64,000 nt of DNA from a virus. Positions 49,641 to 59,212 of the stretch are shown here, piece after piece (the stretch's first letter is position 1; every line of letters starts with the position of its first letter). The notes beneath the pieces are model-generated. The model was not told where the DNA came from, made no database searches, and saw only the letters and a program-made list of their open reading frames with translations. The stretch spans positions 1-64,000 of the IMG/VR virus record IMGVR_UViG_3300025012_000058. The stretch is one strand, 5' to 3'. Both the position numbers and the translations under genes were made by a program.

Positions 49641-50557
49641 AACCAGAAATTATAGAGAGATTTGGTGATATCTTACAATACCCTGTTCAGGAGTTTATGT
49701 CTGGGTTTGTAAACTTTACAAGAATTTATGCAAACAATATTCTTGACTATTATCAAGGGAATACTGCTGTCCCTGATATGGAGTCTTTTACACAATTAGC
49801 TTATCTTCTACAACAATCTCATGTAATTGAAGAGTTAGTTGTACAGAAACAATATCAGTTCGATTCTTATGGGTATTATGAATTGTGTGAGCAACTAGAT
49901 GATATTAAGACTAAGCTTGAAGGGTTTGATAATGCTTCAAGATGGTGCAGAAGCTCTATCACTAAGAATAGTTACTCCTCAGTTGTTCAACAAGATTTTG
50001 TTTTGAGAAGTCAACAGACTATTGAAAGTTTGAGTAGAGAAGTTGGCCAGCCTGATTGGGATAATCAATGGGTTGATATTGCTACAAAGAATGATCTAAC
50101 CGAAGAAGAGTATACACCAGCTGGAGGGAACATATTGAAGTATTCTTTTCAAAGTAATTTGAAATTGTTTATTGAGACAGTAGTTGATAATATTGCAGGT
50201 CAGACCGTTTATGGGAAAGATTTTGATAAGAAAATTACTTTTGAAGATGATGACTTAAAGGTTCTTTCATATAGAAAGACTATTGAACAGGCTGTATATA
50301 TTCTACTTAATCTGAGAAAAGGGGATAGTCCAGAGTTTCCACAAGATGGGATCCAGAGTAATTTGGTAGTAGGTGGAAATATGGGCAATGTTACTTTACC
50401 AGTTATTTTCAAACAAATAGCCCAGACTTTTAGTAAAGATGATACACTGAAGTCATTACAGATTTTGGATTTTAAAAAAGAAGAAGATAAGATTAGTTTA
50501 AGTTGCCAGATAGAAACTAGATTAGGAGAAGTTGTTCCACAATTAGTTGTTTTATAG
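49637..50557 (+). CDS. baseplate wedge-type protein, 306 aa
   Basis: 306 residues in the position usually taken by gp25/gp53-like wedge genes. Helical start (E-I-I-E-R-F-G-D-I-L-Q-Y-P-V-Q-E-F) and a beta-rich end (L-S-C-Q-I-E-T-R-L-G-E-V). Central I-E-Q-A-V-Y-I-L-L-N-L-R-K-G is similar to gp25-type helices. Confidence rests on context. Confidence 0.45.
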   Translation: MKPEIIERFGDILQYPVQEFMSGFVNFTRIYANNILDYYQGNTAVPDMESFTQLAYLLQQSHVIEELVVQKQYQFDSYGYYELCEQLDDIKTKLEGFDNASRWCRSSITKNSYSSVVQQDFVLRSQQTIESLSREVGQPDWDNQWVDIATKNDLTEEEYTPAGGNILKYSFQSNLKLFIETVVDNIAGQTVYGKDFDKKITFEDDDLKVLSYRKTIEQAVYILLNLRKGDSPEFPQDGIQSNLVVGGNMGNVTLPVIFKQIAQTFSKDDTLKSLQILDFKKEEDKISLSCQIETRLGEVVPQLVVL

Positions 50558-50577
50558 CAAGAATTTTTATAATTTTA
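50546..50577 (+). promoter_or_regulatory. candidate promoter overlapping a gene end
   Basis: GTTG (50546-50549), 20-bp spacer, TAATTTTA (50570-50577), 5 bases before ATG 50583. The spacing equals that of the palindrome-bearing sites, but no palindrome is present. The message would be nearly leaderless. Confidence 0.4.
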
Positions 50578-50582
50578 GAAAA

Positions 50583-51782
50583 ATGTTTACAAAACCACAA
50601 ACAGTAGTAGATCTTAAGACTTTGTTTCTTGAAGGGTTGATTAATCATACAACTAAAGTGACAAAGATTTCTGATGATAGTGTGTTATCAGGAGTAGGTT
50701 ATGGGATTGCTAAAGTGGCTCAAAAAGCCATGAAAGACATAGCCTTAATTGAATCTCATTTGTTTGTCGAATCAGCTTATGGAGATCATTTAGATTTAAT
50801 AGCTGACAGACTAGGGATTAGCCCTAGATTTACAGCAGCTGGAAGTTCTACTTACTTAAGATTAGTAGCTGACCCTGGAACTTTCTATCAAAGAACAATA
50901 CACTCTTTTACAGGAGCTCATGGGATTGAGTTTGAATTAGAAAATGATGTAACTATTGGAGTCCACGGGTTTAATTATGTAAAAGTTCGAAGTACAACGA
51001 CAGGGAAGAAGACTAATGTAGATCCTGTTTCAGTTAATCAAGTTACTCCAATTCCAACAGGTCATCAGTATGTGATTAATGAAGTTATGCCTTATAATGG
51101 GAGAGATGCTGAAAGCGATGATTTGTTTAGAAAAAGAATTAAAGAAACCCCCAATCTTTGTGCTAGATCTACTATCAGTTATATTGAGCAAGTGTTAATG
51201 AAGCTTCAACCAGATGTATTAAGAGTTATTTATGCTGGTGTAGATGATAATGGGAAAGATACTTTGATGGTTGTAACTCAAAGTGGAATAGATTTAACTG
51301 TAGTTGAACTCAATACATTGGCTGCTAGTTCAGCCGACTTCTTGGCAGTATCAGAGCTTAAGCCTTGGGGGTATACAGTTTATGGAGTTAAGTACATCAA
51401 CCCAACCTGGGATTATGTAGATGTAGATATGAGAGTTGATATTGATAATACTGCAAACCCAGATGACATAAGAAGAGATATTCAGATTGGTTTTTTGAAA
51501 TATCTAGATTTTCGTTATTGGGATTATAGTAAGAAAGTTGAATGGGATGATTTGTTACAGATAGCAAAGTCAACAAAAGGAGTCAAGTATGTACCTGATC
51601 AGATGTTTAACCCTCAAGTAGACAAGATAATTCCCACTAACAAGTTACCTAGAATGAGAAGCTTTATTTTAAGAAATTTGGCTGGGACAATCATTTCTAA
51701 TGTTTCTGGGACAATTCAACCTATTTTTTATCCAAATTCTCAAGATGAGAGTTATAGAACAACTGTTCTTTATTCTATTTAA
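50583..51782 (+). CDS. baseplate wedge, J-like protein
   Basis: I chose ATG 50583 over an in-frame ATG 36 bases earlier. 399 residues with the baseplate J pattern: E-S-A-Y-G-D-H-L-D-L-I-A-D-R-L-G early, then G-R-D-A-E-S-D-D-L-F-R-K-R-I, and Y-I-E-Q-V-L. J-like proteins (T4 gp6) form the iris of the baseplate. Confidence 0.82.
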   Translation: MFTKPQTVVDLKTLFLEGLINHTTKVTKISDDSVLSGVGYGIAKVAQKAMKDIALIESHLFVESAYGDHLDLIADRLGISPRFTAAGSSTYLRLVADPGTFYQRTIHSFTGAHGIEFELENDVTIGVHGFNYVKVRSTTTGKKTNVDPVSVNQVTPIPTGHQYVINEVMPYNGRDAESDDLFRKRIKETPNLCARSTISYIEQVLMKLQPDVLRVIYAGVDDNGKDTLMVVTQSGIDLTVVELNTLAASSADFLAVSELKPWGYTVYGVKYINPTWDYVDVDMRVDIDNTANPDDIRRDIQIGFLKYLDFRYWDYSKKVEWDDLLQIAKSTKGVKYVPDQMFNPQVDKIIPTNKLPRMRSFILRNLAGTIISNVSGTIQPIFYPNSQDESYRTTVLYSI

Positions 51783-51785
51783 GTT

Positions 51786-53426
51786 ATGGTGACTGGGAAC
51801 AATACTACTGAAATTGGAGATGTTATAGTTATACATACAACTACACCTTTAGTAGGGTTAGTTGCTATTAGTGGCTTCATTGACAGTATACTTGGTTTAT
51901 CTGGAACTCGTTTTTTTACTAAACAATTTAGATACTCAGTAGATGGGATTAATTGGTCTTTGTATCAAGATCTTACTTCAGCTAACTTACAGGCAATAGT
52001 TGTAGCTCCAGCTTATCCATTTAAGATAGATTATCGTTATACAAGAGCTGGTACAGATACAACAGGTAATTTAGAGTTACAGAGTGTAAGCTTATTAGAT
52101 ATAATAGTCCCTCCATCAGCTTCTATAGCTTATGATTCGAGTTTATTTGCCCAGTACTTTTCTTATTATTCTGTAGATGTTCTGAATTGGTGTTTGAATG
52201 TTTTAGAGAAACTCTACAAAAAAGGGATTATCCCAAAGTTTATTGAAAGAGGTGGGAATGAAAACTTTAATTGGGAAGATCAAGACTTTATTGATTTTTG
52301 GAGAAGTATTTGCACATATTTTGCTTTAGTGGTGAATTATGGGAGACAGTTTCAAGACTTTCCAGACTATCATGATTTCTTAGTTAAGTATATTGAAAGT
52401 AAAGGGTTACATGTAAGTGAGACAGAGACTGATGAAGATCTTTTATATTTGATGGAATATTTTTGGGATGAAACTAGAAAGAGAGGTACTCTAAAAATTG
52501 CTGAACAATATCAAGTTGTTGATATAGATCAAAGTAGTTCATCTTCAGGGACTCCAGTTACAAATTTATTGAATGGAGAGTTATTACGACTAATTACAAA
52601 GGGTGAACTAGATGAATTTATTTTTTGTTATGTTGAATCTTGGAAGGTGGGCTGGAACATAAGTAATTCAAGTCCTTTATATAGAGGGATTAATTTTTAT
52701 TATAATGCAATTAAAGGGTGGGAGAGATCTCAGGATGTACTTAATCTAAGTAATTATCCAGTTATTGATCTTGCTGCTGTTTCTGTTGCTACTGATAGTG
52801 GTAAACAAGTTATAAAAATAACAGATCCTGTGGTACAAGCTGGTATTGGGAGTATTACTTGGGATTCTACGAAAGCCATCTTAATTGATGAAACTTTGAG
52901 TTACGAAGTTACTTTTATGATGAAGCTAGATCGTGATTTAGCCCATCCAGCCAAGTTAAAGTTCGGTTCACTTGGATTTGATGAAACAGGAAACTTTTCA
53001 AGTCATGAAAATATTGTTACTGGAGTTGTGGAGACTACTTTTTTTAAAAATCAACAATTTAATAGAGTTGATAAGTATTACTTTGTAAGAGGGATAATCT
53101 ATAAGATGAATCATCCTTTGTTATCTGTTGCTCAAGCTACATTAAATATAGGTTTTGGAGAACAACTTAGATTTGGGAAGGTTACAAAATATATTATCCC
53201 ATTTGTAGGTCTCGCTCATAGTGGGTTCTTTCAAGAAGCTTATCTTTGGGACTTTAAAGTAAGGCCATTAGCTACAGATGGAGAAATGTGCTTTATTGGA
53301 AACAAGAATTTTCTTTGGACATGGATGAAGAACAATACTAAGAAATATACAGAAGATCAGATTGAAAACATAATGAGAACACAACTTTTACCATATAATT
53401 TGCCTTTTAGAAATAAATATTTATAA
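51786..53426 (+). CDS. baseplate / tail protein, 546 aa
   Basis: 546 residues. The first ~110 are a beta domain, then a helical stretch (V-L-N-W-C-L-N-V-L-E-K-L-Y-K-K) and D-E-D-L-L-Y-L-M-E-Y-F-W-D-E-T. A D-Q-S-S-S-S-S-G-T linker sits at ~247-255. The C-terminal part is beta-rich. It falls between the J-like protein and the fibre, where T4 gp7/gp8-like or tail-protein-I genes occur. Exact role unknown. Confidence 0.5.
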   Translation: MVTGNNTTEIGDVIVIHTTTPLVGLVAISGFIDSILGLSGTRFFTKQFRYSVDGINWSLYQDLTSANLQAIVVAPAYPFKIDYRYTRAGTDTTGNLELQSVSLLDIIVPPSASIAYDSSLFAQYFSYYSVDVLNWCLNVLEKLYKKGIIPKFIERGGNENFNWEDQDFIDFWRSICTYFALVVNYGRQFQDFPDYHDFLVKYIESKGLHVSETETDEDLLYLMEYFWDETRKRGTLKIAEQYQVVDIDQSSSSSGTPVTNLLNGELLRLITKGELDEFIFCYVESWKVGWNISNSSPLYRGINFYYNAIKGWERSQDVLNLSNYPVIDLAAVSVATDSGKQVIKITDPVVQAGIGSITWDSTKAILIDETLSYEVTFMMKLDRDLAHPAKLKFGSLGFDETGNFSSHENIVTGVVETTFFKNQQFNRVDKYYFVRGIIYKMNHPLLSVAQATLNIGFGEQLRFGKVTKYIIPFVGLAHSGFFQEAYLWDFKVRPLATDGEMCFIGNKNFLWTWMKNNTKKYTEDQIENIMRTQLLPYNLPFRNKYL

Positions 53427-53427
53427 T

Positions 53428-55878
53428 ATGTCAGCCGTAAAAACTTCAAACGATTTGTTTCTTGGAAAGCAAGAACTCGACAGAATAATTCAGTGCCTCT
53501 GGACTGATGGAGCAGTAAGAAATCTTCAGTTTCAGACTCATAGTTTTGGGATAGTAAAATTTATATTGGATACTACCTTGTCTTATTTTAAGGTTGAAGC
53601 AGGAACTAACCCTGGTACTGTCAAGGTGCCTTTGTCTTATGCTATTGATTTTTATGGAAGAACGATTGTCAAGGCAGCTCAAGATAATATAGCGATACCA
53701 AATGATAATACCTGGTATTGGATGAAGATAATTTATGAAACTAATCCAGAAGAGGTTGGTTCTGTATCAATAGATACAGCTGGTAACTTGACATCTCCAG
53801 GGGGAGATACTAAGTTTCAGCAAGTTTTAAGAGGAGCTCCTAATCATCCTGCTGTAATCAAGTTTACAGATTCAGTTCTTAATACTTCTGAATATGAAGT
53901 GGTAGAAGTTACTTCTGATACAGTAGCTATATTAGCTGGTGTTTTTGCCAATGAAACTCCTCTAAAGTACAAAGTTATTGGAACTTTTACTCCAGGTGTT
54001 CAACCATCAGCAGGTGAAAAAGATATCTTTCAGTATGATTCTTGTAAAGCCTTTACAGTAGCAGCTGGAGGCCTAGTTCAATCAGATCCACAGCCAGGAT
54101 ATACTCCAAATTTTGAATTCTTCTGTGCCAGAGTAAAGAACAATGGTGGGGTGGTGATTATCGAAGACAAGAGGACAGAATTCTTTTACTTAAGAGCTGA
54201 CCAGTTACTTTCTTATATAGATCGGACTAAGAATAACCCAATTTTGGCTGTAGAGTCCGTGAAATGGGATAATGAGTTTTCAACTAGAGATAAGAATCAA
54301 ATTATAGTAGGTTGGGGATTGAGAAGTGTAAACTGGACAGTTTCAACATCACTAAGACAAGTTACTTTTTCTGGTGGAGAGGGTGGAATATTGAAGTCAG
54401 GGACTCTTACCCAAGGGTTCACTGACAATGATTTTAATGGTTGGAGACTCTACTTCAAGAATGGTAAATATTCAAAAGTTTTAACTTCATTAATTGATGG
54501 TACAAACATTAAGATTACTGTAGATGTTCTTAACCCTGATGATTATACATCAGGAGATGAACTAGTTGTAGTTCCTGATGTTGAAGAAGTAGAAATAAAA
54601 GTTACGAGTGATTCAGTTCATAGAGTGATTGAGCAGATTGAATCACAAATTAGTTTCAATGTTCGTTCTGGTTTTGGAAAGATTTGGCAATTAATTCCAG
54701 TTTCAAACGAAGATGAAAGTACTTCTGATAGTATTTCAGTTTTGAATTCATACTTCTTTAATCTCCAGTATCGTTATAAAGTTTTTGGAGATTATACAGA
54801 ATGGAAAGAGTTTCCAGATGCTAATATTTCAGGGCTTACTGGTACTGGTTATTATGACGAATCAAGTTATGATGAATATGGTGTGTTAAAGACTAACCCT
54901 GGGGACAGAACAAGAAAGACTTATTCAGGTTCAATATCAATCGGTTTTGTTGAATGTGTACCTAGTACTTTTAGTTATTGGAATAGAATTAATGCTCTTG
55001 ATATTGGTGATCTTAAAGGAGTTCAACATACAACGATTAATGCCTCTACATCTCTAATTGATTTACAGATAGGGTTGAAGAGGCAATGTCAGGTAATTGA
55101 CTTAGATGGATTTACTCTTACTCAGAATATCTGGGTTAATCTCAACAAGTTAGATGGTAGAAATGGGAATTCTTTCATTATTCAGTTTGAAACAGGTTTA
55201 CTTGCCTATGCAGGACAAACATTGAAGATTGTAACTGATTATGTAGTTGGTGGAGGACCTCCGACTGTAGTCTTACTAGATATTACTTCAGATATTAATG
55301 ATACAATTATTAATAAGGGTAAATTTGCTGTACTTTGTACTTATGATGGAGTTGACTGGGTATTGAAAGATTTGAGTGAATATCAAGCTACTGAGTTAAT
55401 GATGGGCATTGCTATGAAGGCATCTTCTGCGGAAGCTATTGCTTGTGTTAATAGTACTAAGATGTTGACACCCTTAGAATTAGATGAAGTTGGATTTAAG
55501 GCATTAATTAATGGGACTATTACAACATCACCTGGAGCTTTGACAATTACTTCTGATGCTGGCGTTGTTACTGTAGTTTCTGCATATATTAAGTTTACTA
55601 AATTGTCGAATAAGTTAGTGTTTATTCAGATTTACGCTCATGTAACTACCGCCACAATAGGTCCAAGATTTTATATAGATTTAACAGGTTCAGGGATTGT
55701 TTTGAGTAGTTTTGAAGCTAACGGTAGTGGAATTGTTTATAATGGTGCTTATACTCTCACACCCGTTTCAACTTTTAAAAGTCTAGGGAATGGGATTACT
55801 TTTTTAAAGACTGGTGGTGCTGTCTTTGCAGATGACACTTATTATCTTGGAGGACAATTTATAGCTTATATTAATTAA
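53428..55878 (+). CDS. tail fibre / baseplate-attached fibre protein
   Basis: 816 residues. The N-terminus (S-N-D-L-F-L-G-K-Q-E-L-D-R-I) looks like a baseplate anchoring segment, followed by beta-rich domains and an L-T-P-L-E-L-D-E-V segment at ~680, typical before a fibre tip. The C-terminal ~120 residues are a beta domain. Base composition is native, unlike the other fibre gene at 24151. Confidence 0.6.
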   Translation: MSAVKTSNDLFLGKQELDRIIQCLWTDGAVRNLQFQTHSFGIVKFILDTTLSYFKVEAGTNPGTVKVPLSYAIDFYGRTIVKAAQDNIAIPNDNTWYWMKIIYETNPEEVGSVSIDTAGNLTSPGGDTKFQQVLRGAPNHPAVIKFTDSVLNTSEYEVVEVTSDTVAILAGVFANETPLKYKVIGTFTPGVQPSAGEKDIFQYDSCKAFTVAAGGLVQSDPQPGYTPNFEFFCARVKNNGGVVIIEDKRTEFFYLRADQLLSYIDRTKNNPILAVESVKWDNEFSTRDKNQIIVGWGLRSVNWTVSTSLRQVTFSGGEGGILKSGTLTQGFTDNDFNGWRLYFKNGKYSKVLTSLIDGTNIKITVDVLNPDDYTSGDELVVVPDVEEVEIKVTSDSVHRVIEQIESQISFNVRSGFGKIWQLIPVSNEDESTSDSISVLNSYFFNLQYRYKVFGDYTEWKEFPDANISGLTGTGYYDESSYDEYGVLKTNPGDRTRKTYSGSISIGFVECVPSTFSYWNRINALDIGDLKGVQHTTINASTSLIDLQIGLKRQCQVIDLDGFTLTQNIWVNLNKLDGRNGNSFIIQFETGLLAYAGQTLKIVTDYVVGGGPPTVVLLDITSDINDTIINKGKFAVLCTYDGVDWVLKDLSEYQATELMMGIAMKASSAEAIACVNSTKMLTPLELDEVGFKALINGTITTSPGALTITSDAGVVTVVSAYIKFTKLSNKLVFIQIYAHVTTATIGPRFYIDLTGSGIVLSSFEANGSGIVYNGAYTLTPVSTFKSLGNGITFLKTGGAVFADDTYYLGGQFIAYIN

Positions 55879-55879
55879 A

Positions 55880-55911
55880 GTTGTTTATTACATATAATTA
55901 TTATATTTTTA
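55880..55911 (+). promoter_or_regulatory. candidate promoter with palindromic operator
   Basis: GTTG (55880-55883), 20-bp spacer, TATTTTTA (55904-55911). The palindrome ATATAATTATTATAT at 55892-55906 is identical to the one at 3742. It is followed by TACCCTA, also as at 3742. It drives the lipoprotein gene 20 bases downstream. Confidence 0.6.
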
Positions 55912-55930
55912 TACCCTAAAATATATCTCT

Positions 55931-56284
55931 ATGAAAAAGATTGTAGTTTTAATGATTGTAATTCTCTTTTTTGGTTGTAAGAAAGAGGAGATTGAAGAAC
56001 CCGTAATAGAGGATTGTGAATTAAGTAGTTATTGTCTGGTTACAATTAAGACTCAAGACAAGATAATGTGTGTTATGTATACTGGTGTGAATAGTGACTG
56101 GTACAAGCTTATTGGGCCAAATGGACAAGCAGACTTGAAGATGAGAGTTGATAGTTTGATAAATGTAAGAATTTATGAAAACATAGCAGACAATATTCCA
56201 GTTTTAACTTCTGAATTTTTTTATACTGAGTCTTGTACTAACCATACTATCACTCAGATTGGTGATTCAATTATTAATAATTAA
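55931..56284 (+). CDS. putative lipoprotein
   Basis: 117 residues, with a signal peptide (I-V-V-L-M-I-V-I-L-F-F-G-C) whose lipobox ends at Cys16, followed by K-K-E-E, a charged region typical of Bacteroidota lipoproteins. The mature domain is beta-rich with four cysteines. Controlled by a palindrome-bearing promoter, so it may be expressed outside the late programme, for example for superinfection exclusion. That is speculation. Confidence 0.65.
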   Translation: MKKIVVLMIVILFFGCKKEEIEEPVIEDCELSSYCLVTIKTQDKIMCVMYTGVNSDWYKLIGPNGQADLKMRVDSLINVRIYENIADNIPVLTSEFFYTESCTNHTITQIGDSIINN

Positions 56285-56286
56285 GT

Positions 56287-56859
56287 ATGTATTTCTACTA
56301 TACAGGAGCTAAACAGTACCTTGGTCAACAAGGTAAAAAAGAATACAGCCTTGGAGGCTTTGTTTCTCAAAACAGAATTTCTAATAATGAAATAGGAAAT
56401 CTATTCTCTCAAGTCTCTCTATATGATATTGAGAAGAAATTGAGAAACATAATTGGGATTGTTTTGAAGAATGAATCTGGAGTAGATATTTCTGACTTAA
56501 GACTATGGTTCGAATCTCCAGCTAATGCTTATTGTAAGTTTGAAGTAGCAGCTGTAGCTCTAGCCAAAGATTCAAAGAACCAGTATTATATGGAGGAATT
56601 GGCAAATAATGAGTCCTTACCATATAATGCTACTTTTCATTCAGCAAATGGCCAAAGCAGCTCAGTTCTAATAGGAGATCTTGTAGCAGATGGTATGATT
56701 GGTCTGTGGATTAAGAGAACTGTTGATAAGGATGGGATTACGGCCTTGTTTACGGATTCTGCTATTAAGACAAGAACTACTTCCTTACCAGTTCAAGAAG
56801 ATGTAATGTTACAACTATCTTGGAATGATGATGATAGTAGTAGTTCAAGTTCAGTATGA
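56287..56859 (+). CDS. hypothetical protein with Ser-rich end
   Basis: 190 residues, mixed alpha/beta, with L-R-N-I-I-G-I-V-L-K-N-E-S-G-V-D and I-G-L-W-I-K-R-T-V. It ends W-N-D-D-D-S-S-S-S-S-S-V. The pattern of an acidic/Ser tail is shared with two other genes here. Function unknown, possibly virion. Confidence 0.6.
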   Translation: MYFYYTGAKQYLGQQGKKEYSLGGFVSQNRISNNEIGNLFSQVSLYDIEKKLRNIIGIVLKNESGVDISDLRLWFESPANAYCKFEVAAVALAKDSKNQYYMEELANNESLPYNATFHSANGQSSSVLIGDLVADGMIGLWIKRTVDKDGITALFTDSAIKTRTTSLPVQEDVMLQLSWNDDDSSSSSSV

Positions 56860-57437
56860 TTCTTGGAGAGTTCATATTAGATTCATTCGAATATCTTTAT
56901 AAAAGATTAAGAGAGAATAATCAATATGAACATATTCTTACAGATAAAGATGGTTCTTTGATAAGTAATTTTCTTTCTAAGTTAGACAAACAGTATGGTC
57001 TAGAGAGTATCGGGAAAAAATTTATATTTGAGTATCTTGTTTGGCAGTTTGATTACTGGAAAGACAAAGATTTCAAGAGTATGAAAGGTATTCCATTGAA
57101 TTGGGTTCTTGGAGATAAGGCTGTTGAAAGATGGGAGAAGAAAGAGAACTTTGAAGGTCAGTGGTTTCACATTTTTACTTGGGCTACAAGTCTTGGAGTT
57201 AAGTGGGAGGAGTTTGAAGATTGTTATAAGTCAGATTTGATTGGACTAAGAGAGTTTGAAGAAGATGAGAAGATAAGATTTTGGGGTTCAGAACAGGGTC
57301 TAGGGAATTGTATAAATTCTACAACTCTCTTCAATCCAAAGTCAAAGTGGTGTAATATTTGTGTTTTTGGGTCAGATTGTAAAGAGTTATTGAAAAGCAT
57401 GTATTTAGGATTGTATAACAAAAGATTGTTAGGATGA
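56856..57437 (+). CDS. hypothetical protein with Cys pair
   Basis: 193 residues, Trp- and Lys/Glu-rich, with C-N-I-C-V-F-G-S-D-C near the C-terminus, a possible zinc site. It overlaps the HNH gene by 4 bases and is part of the run leading to the terminase. No family is recognised. Confidence 0.6.
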   Translation: MILGEFILDSFEYLYKRLRENNQYEHILTDKDGSLISNFLSKLDKQYGLESIGKKFIFEYLVWQFDYWKDKDFKSMKGIPLNWVLGDKAVERWEKKENFEGQWFHIFTWATSLGVKWEEFEDCYKSDLIGLREFEEDEKIRFWGSEQGLGNCINSTTLFNPKSKWCNICVFGSDCKELLKSMYLGLYNKRLLG

Positions 57438-57889
57438 AGTGGAGTGATTGTGTAAAGTGTGGTCATAAAAATCGACCGTTAAATGCCAAGGGAGTTTGTA
57501 GTGATTGTGTATGGACTAAGAACCATCCTGGGCAAATAAGAACTAATTTTATTAGTCCTGTAAGTAAGAAGAAGTCTAAAGAGCTTAATCTTCGAAATAA
57601 GACTTATGAAGAGATTGACAAAACTAGAGAGCATGTTTGTTCTGGCTGTGGTAGTTCTACTAAGCCTCTTTCACATTCACATCTTATTCCAGTTTCATTT
57701 GACAAGAGATTTGAATCAGACCCAAGAAATATAAAGTTTCATTGTATGGAGACTCCTGGTGATGAAGGGTGTCATAGAAGATGGGAGAGTCACAATCTCA
57801 GTAAGATGATGACTTTACTTGACTTTGAAGAGAATATGAAATATGTTCAGGAAGTTTGTTTTAAGTATTATAATAAGATTGTAAATTGA
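57434..57889 (+). CDS. HNH-type nuclease / zinc-finger protein
   Basis: 151 residues. Two Cys pairs at the start (C-V-K-C ... C-S-D-C) form a zinc ribbon. Then C-S-G-C, S-H-S-H-L-I-P, N-I-K-F-H-C and G-C-H-R-R-W form a His-Me finger pattern with its structural zinc. HNH proteins beside terminases help nick or trim packaging DNA in some phages, and this one lies 1.3 kb upstream of the terminase. Confidence 0.7.
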   Translation: MKWSDCVKCGHKNRPLNAKGVCSDCVWTKNHPGQIRTNFISPVSKKKSKELNLRNKTYEEIDKTREHVCSGCGSSTKPLSHSHLIPVSFDKRFESDPRNIKFHCMETPGDEGCHRRWESHNLSKMMTLLDFEENMKYVQEVCFKYYNKIVN

Positions 57890-58359
57890 TGACAGAGTCA
57901 TTAAGAGAGGCAACGAAAGAGTACCCAATTAAGGGTGTAGAAATAGCCCCTATTTCAGTAGTTGATGCTGAAATTATTAGTGAAGTTGTTGAAGTAGCTG
58001 AGAAGTTTGGAGTTAAGATCTTTAGGGACATAGTAAGGGAGTGGAAGAACTATAGTGATTCTGATATTCGAGATTTGCTAAGAGCCTTTAATTTTAAGTT
58101 TAAAGGATTCAAGGCAGATGAAATGGTTAGGATTGGAGAATATACTTTAAAGGTGAGATTCTTAGTCTCATTAAAGTTAGAAGAAGGGTATGATGGGATT
58201 AGAGGGAAGAGGTGTTATGATATCGTAGTTAATGAAGATCCTTCGGAGAGAATGATGATGTGCAATACACATGTTAATTTTGTTTCTAGAAAAGAAAGAG
58301 ACATGGAGTACAAAAGATTGGAAGAAAGATTGGAAGATTGTAATATAACGTTTTTATGA
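57886..58359 (+). CDS. hypothetical protein, 157 aa
   Basis: A soluble protein in the run between HNH and exonuclease genes, overlapping both neighbours by 4 bases. Rich in V/I/E early (P-I-S-V-V-D-A-E-I-I-S-E-V-V-E-V). No motif is recognised. Confidence 0.6.
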   Translation: MMTESLREATKEYPIKGVEIAPISVVDAEIISEVVEVAEKFGVKIFRDIVREWKNYSDSDIRDLLRAFNFKFKGFKADEMVRIGEYTLKVRFLVSLKLEEGYDGIRGKRCYDIVVNEDPSERMMMCNTHVNFVSRKERDMEYKRLEERLEDCNITFL

Positions 58360-58589
58360 GTAATTTTGAATTTGATGCAAAGAGTACATTTACTCTAGTA
58401 AGTTTAATGGGTCATTTGACTGATATAGTCAAACTTAAGAAGTCTGGTGAGCCATTTACTCCACAAGATGTACAAGCCTACATTAGCAGAGGCTATTTAC
58501 CAAAGTATATGGGTGACTGGAAGATTTATACTCAGGCATCCAGAGCTATTGGTGGGAAGAAGGAGTATAAACTTATAAAGGGTAAATAA
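58356..58589 (+). CDS. hypothetical protein, 77 aa
   Basis: Small protein with a helical start and a K-K-E-Y-K-L end. The Y-I-S-R-G-Y-L-P-K-Y-M-G segment looks like a helix followed by a basic loop. Overlaps the exonuclease ATG by one base. Function unknown. Confidence 0.55.
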   Translation: MSNFEFDAKSTFTLVSLMGHLTDIVKLKKSGEPFTPQDVQAYISRGYLPKYMGDWKIYTQASRAIGGKKEYKLIKGK

Positions 58590-59212
58590 TGTACGAATGT
58601 AACTATTTTGTCATGGACTTTGAGACTGGAGGTTTCACAGCTGACAAGAACCCTATTACAGAGATTGCTGCAGTAGTCTTAAACCATAAGATGGAGACTG
58701 TAGACAAGTGGTCAAGCTTTGTGTATCCTTATAATGATCTAAGAATTGACAAAGGAGCTCTAGATGCTACTGGATTAACAATGACTGAGATCATGACTGG
58801 GATAGATCAACGAGAAGTCTATAAGAAGATGTCTGATTGGTTAAAGAAGGCTAAGTGTGGTAAGTTTTCTAAGCCACAATTAGTTGGCCATAACTTTTAC
58901 AAGTTTGACATGCCCTTCCTTAGATATTTATTTAAGTTGAACGGAGATGATGCTGACACTTATATTGACTATCTTTGGGATACAATGAGAATGTCTCAGT
59001 TGATCTGGTCTACTGATACTATCCCAAACTATCAACTTGGTACTTGTTGTAAGAGAGCTGGTGTAGAATTAGTAGAAGCTCATAGAGCCTTACCAGATAC
59101 TGAAGCAACAGCTGGTTTGTTTAAGTATCTTCGATCTTCTGGTAATCAGCAAGTAGCTGTCCAGACCGTGCCTACTACTATAAAGAGATTTAGAGATGCC
59201 TTTAGGTTCTAA
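58589..59212 (+). CDS. DEDD-type 3'-5' exonuclease
   Basis: 207 residues with the DnaQ-like layout: D-F-E-T at 10-13 (motif I Asp10 and Glu12), H-N-F-Y-K-F-D-M-P-F-L (motif II), and H-R-A-L-P-D-T-E-A (motif III with His and Asp, DEDDh type). It would trim single-stranded 3' ends or proofread. Overlaps the terminase start by 17 bases. Such exonucleases occur in phage replication modules. Confidence 0.88.
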   Translation: MYECNYFVMDFETGGFTADKNPITEIAAVVLNHKMETVDKWSSFVYPYNDLRIDKGALDATGLTMTEIMTGIDQREVYKKMSDWLKKAKCGKFSKPQLVGHNFYKFDMPFLRYLFKLNGDDADTYIDYLWDTMRMSQLIWSTDTIPNYQLGTCCKRAGVELVEAHRALPDTEATAGLFKYLRSSGNQQVAVQTVPTTIKRFRDAFRF

